Program-made: the position numbers and the translations under genes
Origin: DASSBQ01 sp040981125
GTDB taxonomy: Bacteria > Nitrospirota > Nitrospiria > Nitrospirales > Nitrospiraceae
DNA: 64,000 bases
Assembly: GCA_040981125.1 (NCBI GenBank)
Contig: JANRMQ010000008.1
Coordinates: forward strand, 121,882-185,881
Direction of reading: 5' to 3'
Shown: positions 62,086 to 64,000 of the stretch, in pieces
Numbering within the stretch: the stretch's first letter is position 1
Layout: the number at the start of each line of letters is the position of its first letter
The notes under the pieces: generated by a model
The model's database searches: none
What the model was told of the DNA's origin: nothing
What the model saw: the letters and a program-made list of their open reading frames with translations, nothing else

Positions 62086-63291
62086 TTATTCCAGACTCAT
62101 CCGTTTCGTTTCTTCCAGATGTTTGGTCAGATACGTCATGAAGGGTGTGCCGCCGGTGCCGACCGCGGTGGGGTTGCCCGCATGGGACTGGTGTTGTCGG
62201 AAGATATAGCGATCGGCATAGCCGACATGGATTTCCCTGAACTGAGCGAGCAAGCCCACGCACGCGCCATAGGCTTTCCACAGCTCCGGATTCGTGCGCC
62301 GACGATCACACACATACCCGTAGAGCAGCGGCCGCTGTTGCCGATCAACCCGCTCCTCAAGCGCAGTCACAAAAGCCCGGTGGCGCGGCGGCATATAATC
62401 GCGCATTTCATTGAGATACTGCGTGAGCGGATCGTCGGCATGTCGGATTCCCAATCCTGCATCGAGCGCCGGCACAATGGTACTCTGTGCGCCGGTTTCT
62501 CCGCGAAATAGCTGCGGTTTGTCTTGATAGGAGGCAACGCCCTCGTACATCACCCCCTCGGGCAAAGCGGGACTGTTCTTCCAACCATGGATATAGGGCC
62601 GCACCCGGCTGTAATAGATGTACGGGTCGCAGCGTTCCGGCATCCGGAGGAGCGTCTCGCGCATCGCTTCCTGTGCCGCAGCCAGCATTTGCAAACCGAT
62701 CAGGACATCGTCCTCCTTGTCGTTCTGTGCGGCATTCTGGGCTTGTACCAAACCCATCAGGCCCGGTCCCGCTTCAGCTTCGATTTCGATATGAACAAGG
62801 ACAAACCACTCCTCGTCGAGGCCACCGAGGAAATTTTGCTGAAGTACGATATTCCCTAGTTCAACTGGTTTCCGCGAATCAAGCCTCCGCCAATTCTGCA
62901 GAGCATACGACGCGTAGGATAACACGGGCGGGCGCCCAAGCTGCCGCGCAACGTCGTACCAGGGTTGGGCCAGGCTCCGAGGCAACCTCGCGGCTGGATG
63001 ATCGGGGTCTTCCCAGACGTAGCCGTGGCCGGCAAAAGACAAGGTCCGCATCGCGCAACGAAATTTATCGAGCCCCCAGTCGTCCCCGACGGGCCCCATG
63101 TGATCCGAGCGATCTTGAATGAATCGACGGAGTTGCCGCGCGGTGAGAAGCTTCGGAAGCTCTTCACCGATCTGGTTCAGGATTGGTTCGTCGGCAATGT
63201 GGTCTAAAGGATCCACCGCCGGAAGGAAGCCGCGCTCAGGCGAGATATCAAAGTCAGCCAAACGAAGTTGCGTTGGACCGGATGCCTTCAT
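62086..63291 (-). CDS. Indoleamine 2,3-dioxygenase family protein
   Basis: A 401-residue heme dioxygenase of the IDO family. Landmarks in order: RGFLPAVDPL, RPPVLSYASYALQNWRRLDS, VHIEIEAEAGPGL, YIHGWKNSPALPEGVMYEGV, FRGETGAQSTIVPALDAGLG, and FREIHVGYADRYIFRQHQS, where the His is the expected proximal heme ligand; then GTGGTPFMTYLTKHLEET. IDO opens the indole ring of tryptophan using dioxygen; bacterial members can have other indoles or unknown substrates. No kynurenine pathway gene lies nearby. Confidence 0.88.
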   Translation of the reverse strand: MKASGPTQLRLADFDISPERGFLPAVDPLDHIADEPILNQIGEELPKLLTARQLRRFIQDRSDHMGPVGDDWGLDKFRCAMRTLSFAGHGYVWEDPDHPAARLPRSLAQPWYDVARQLGRPPVLSYASYALQNWRRLDSRKPVELGNIVLQQNFLGGLDEEWFVLVHIEIEAEAGPGLMGLVQAQNAAQNDKEDDVLIGLQMLAAAQEAMRETLLRMPERCDPYIYYSRVRPYIHGWKNSPALPEGVMYEGVASYQDKPQLFRGETGAQSTIVPALDAGLGIRHADDPLTQYLNEMRDYMPPRHRAFVTALEERVDRQQRPLLYGYVCDRRRTNPELWKAYGACVGLLAQFREIHVGYADRYIFRQHQSHAGNPTAVGTGGTPFMTYLTKHLEETKRMSLE

Positions 63292-63670
63292 AAAGAATTG
63301 GTCTGTCGCATGATAACTTTCCTCACTTTACCACAGGAAGACGGGGTAGCAAGCATGGGAGACATAGCGACCATTCAATGGTTTGCTTCCCCTCCGCATT
63401 GTTTCGGTGACAAATCCCTTCCTTTCTCATCACCTAAACGGTGTAGGCAAAAGTATTCTCGACGGGAATAGTGGAAAAGCGCGTTTCCTTTTTACAATGG
63501 GACGACTTTCACAACAGACCACCGACCGGGACTTCCAGAGCATCTTATGAACCTCGCATTCTATTCAATTGCGAGATCACCACCGGAATATCAACCAACC
63601 TTGGCTGCCAGCGCCTGTTTAGAAAGGCGGCCGGCGCGAAAGGGCCCGATCACACCAAGAGAGGTGCACC
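63292..63670 (+). other. Intergenic region between IDO-family gene and exported protein
   Basis: A 379-bp divergent region. It contains a ribosome-binding site (AGAGAGGTG) just before 63671. Short frames here lack support, and no repeat or clear promoter was found. Confidence 0.5.
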
Positions 63671-64000
63671 ATGCTATGGAAAACCGTACAACGCGACACA
63701 CGCCTGTTGTGGGCCGCGAGCTGTGCCTTGGTATTGATATGCGGCGGTGTGGCCTTGGCGGCAGAGAACTGGGTCGACGAAGTCAGGAACATGGTGACAT
63801 TCGAAAAAGCGAGCTACCCAGGCTCGGATTTTGACCCCTACCTCCAGAAACTGGACAGGATTCAAGCGGGGCTGGATCGAGAGGATCAACGTATCGTCAA
63901 GATGGAAACGGATCGTTTCCTGAAGATGCTGGCCGAGCGCAAGCACGGGATCAATGACGTAGCCGCCGATGAAATCTACAATTTTGTCTTAAGTGTGAGG
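63671..64000 (+). CDS. Exported protein, N-terminal part (runs off the window)
   Basis: An open frame of 110 residues from ATG 63671 with no stop before 64000, preceded by AGAGAGGTG. The N-terminus is a clear signal peptide (LLWAASCALVLICGGVALAA), followed by a mature region rich in helix and charge (YLQKLDRIQAGLDREDQRIV, KMLAERKHGINDVAADEIYN). No family can be assigned from the visible part. Confidence 0.75.
   Translation, partial: MLWKTVQRDTRLLWAASCALVLICGGVALAAENWVDEVRNMVTFEKASYPGSDFDPYLQKLDRIQAGLDREDQRIVKMETDRFLKMLAERKHGINDVAADEIYNFVLSVR

Noticed and set aside
1..64000. tRNA, rRNA and CRISPR loci
   Set aside because: No T-loop-type GTTCGANNC segments in a cloverleaf setting, no rRNA-like sequence and no regularly spaced repeats were found by reading.

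Overview
The window is about 64 kb of moderately GC-rich bacterial chromosome whose gene content points to the phylum Nitrospirota, most likely a Nitrospira-type autotroph. The main evidence is a reductive TCA (rTCA) gene set: two-subunit ATP citrate lyase (aclB-aclA), aconitase, monomeric NADP-isocitrate dehydrogenase, a fumarate reductase/succinate dehydrogenase-like pair without membrane anchors, succinyl-CoA ligase, and a five-subunit 2-oxoacid:ferredoxin oxidoreductase of the Hydrogenobacter For/Por type. System II cytochrome c maturation genes (ResB/CcsA) agree with this. The assignment rests on family recognition only; no rRNA and no nitrite or ammonia oxidation gene is present.

Layout: 1-2410 phosphate block (end of a PhoR-like kinase, Pit transporter, PhoU-like accessory protein). 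2475-4668 a solitary FabH-like synthase and a BamD-like lipoprotein. 4765-10376 a minus-strand cytochrome c maturation operon (resB, ccsA, two TlpA/ResA thioredoxins, ccdA, geranylgeranyl-reductase-like flavoprotein). 10923-13422 methyl-cycle genes metK and ahcY. 13423-14550 a mostly non-coding stretch with a repeat and a 41-residue membrane peptide. 15278-28401 the rTCA island on the minus strand, with an AT-rich foreign-looking gene plus a repeat inserted between sucC and sucD. 28573-32531 mixed genes (mutM, phosphatase, small Cys proteins, Rsm22-like methyltransferase). 32628-36798 the forBGDEA operon. 37352-42639 a free-standing MTHFR C-terminal domain, queF, apaH, DUF309, panB, metF and folD. 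42824-46441 exported and hypothetical proteins, including a polysaccharide deacetylase. 46445-55746 a long minus-strand housekeeping block (rpsF, ssb, rpsR, yceD, rpmF, plsX, fabH, fabD, fabG, acpP, fabF, rnc, cyclophilin). 55940-60320 a DnaE2-like polymerase overlapping a UdgX-like uracil-DNA glycosylase, then an isochorismatase-fold hydrolase. 60352-62047 two tandem PagL-like outer-membrane proteins and a small membrane protein. 62086-63291 an indoleamine 2,3-dioxygenase family protein. 63671-64000 the start of an exported protein that leaves the window.

Functionally, AclBA, aconitase, isocitrate dehydrogenase, For, SucCD and the fumarate reductase can run the citrate-to-acetyl-CoA, 2-oxoglutarate and succinyl-CoA parts of the rTCA cycle; malate dehydrogenase, fumarase and citrate synthase are not here. 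MetF, FolD, MetK and AhcY cover folate C1 and methyl-cycle steps. The less ordinary items are the dnaE2-udgX pair with a KRRKH variant of the UdgX signature, the insertion within sucCD, the 84-residue MTHFR C-terminal protein, the 41-residue peptide with its own promoter, and three families of non-coding repeats recognisable by direct comparison inside the window. No tRNA, rRNA, CRISPR array, transposase or phage gene was recognised.
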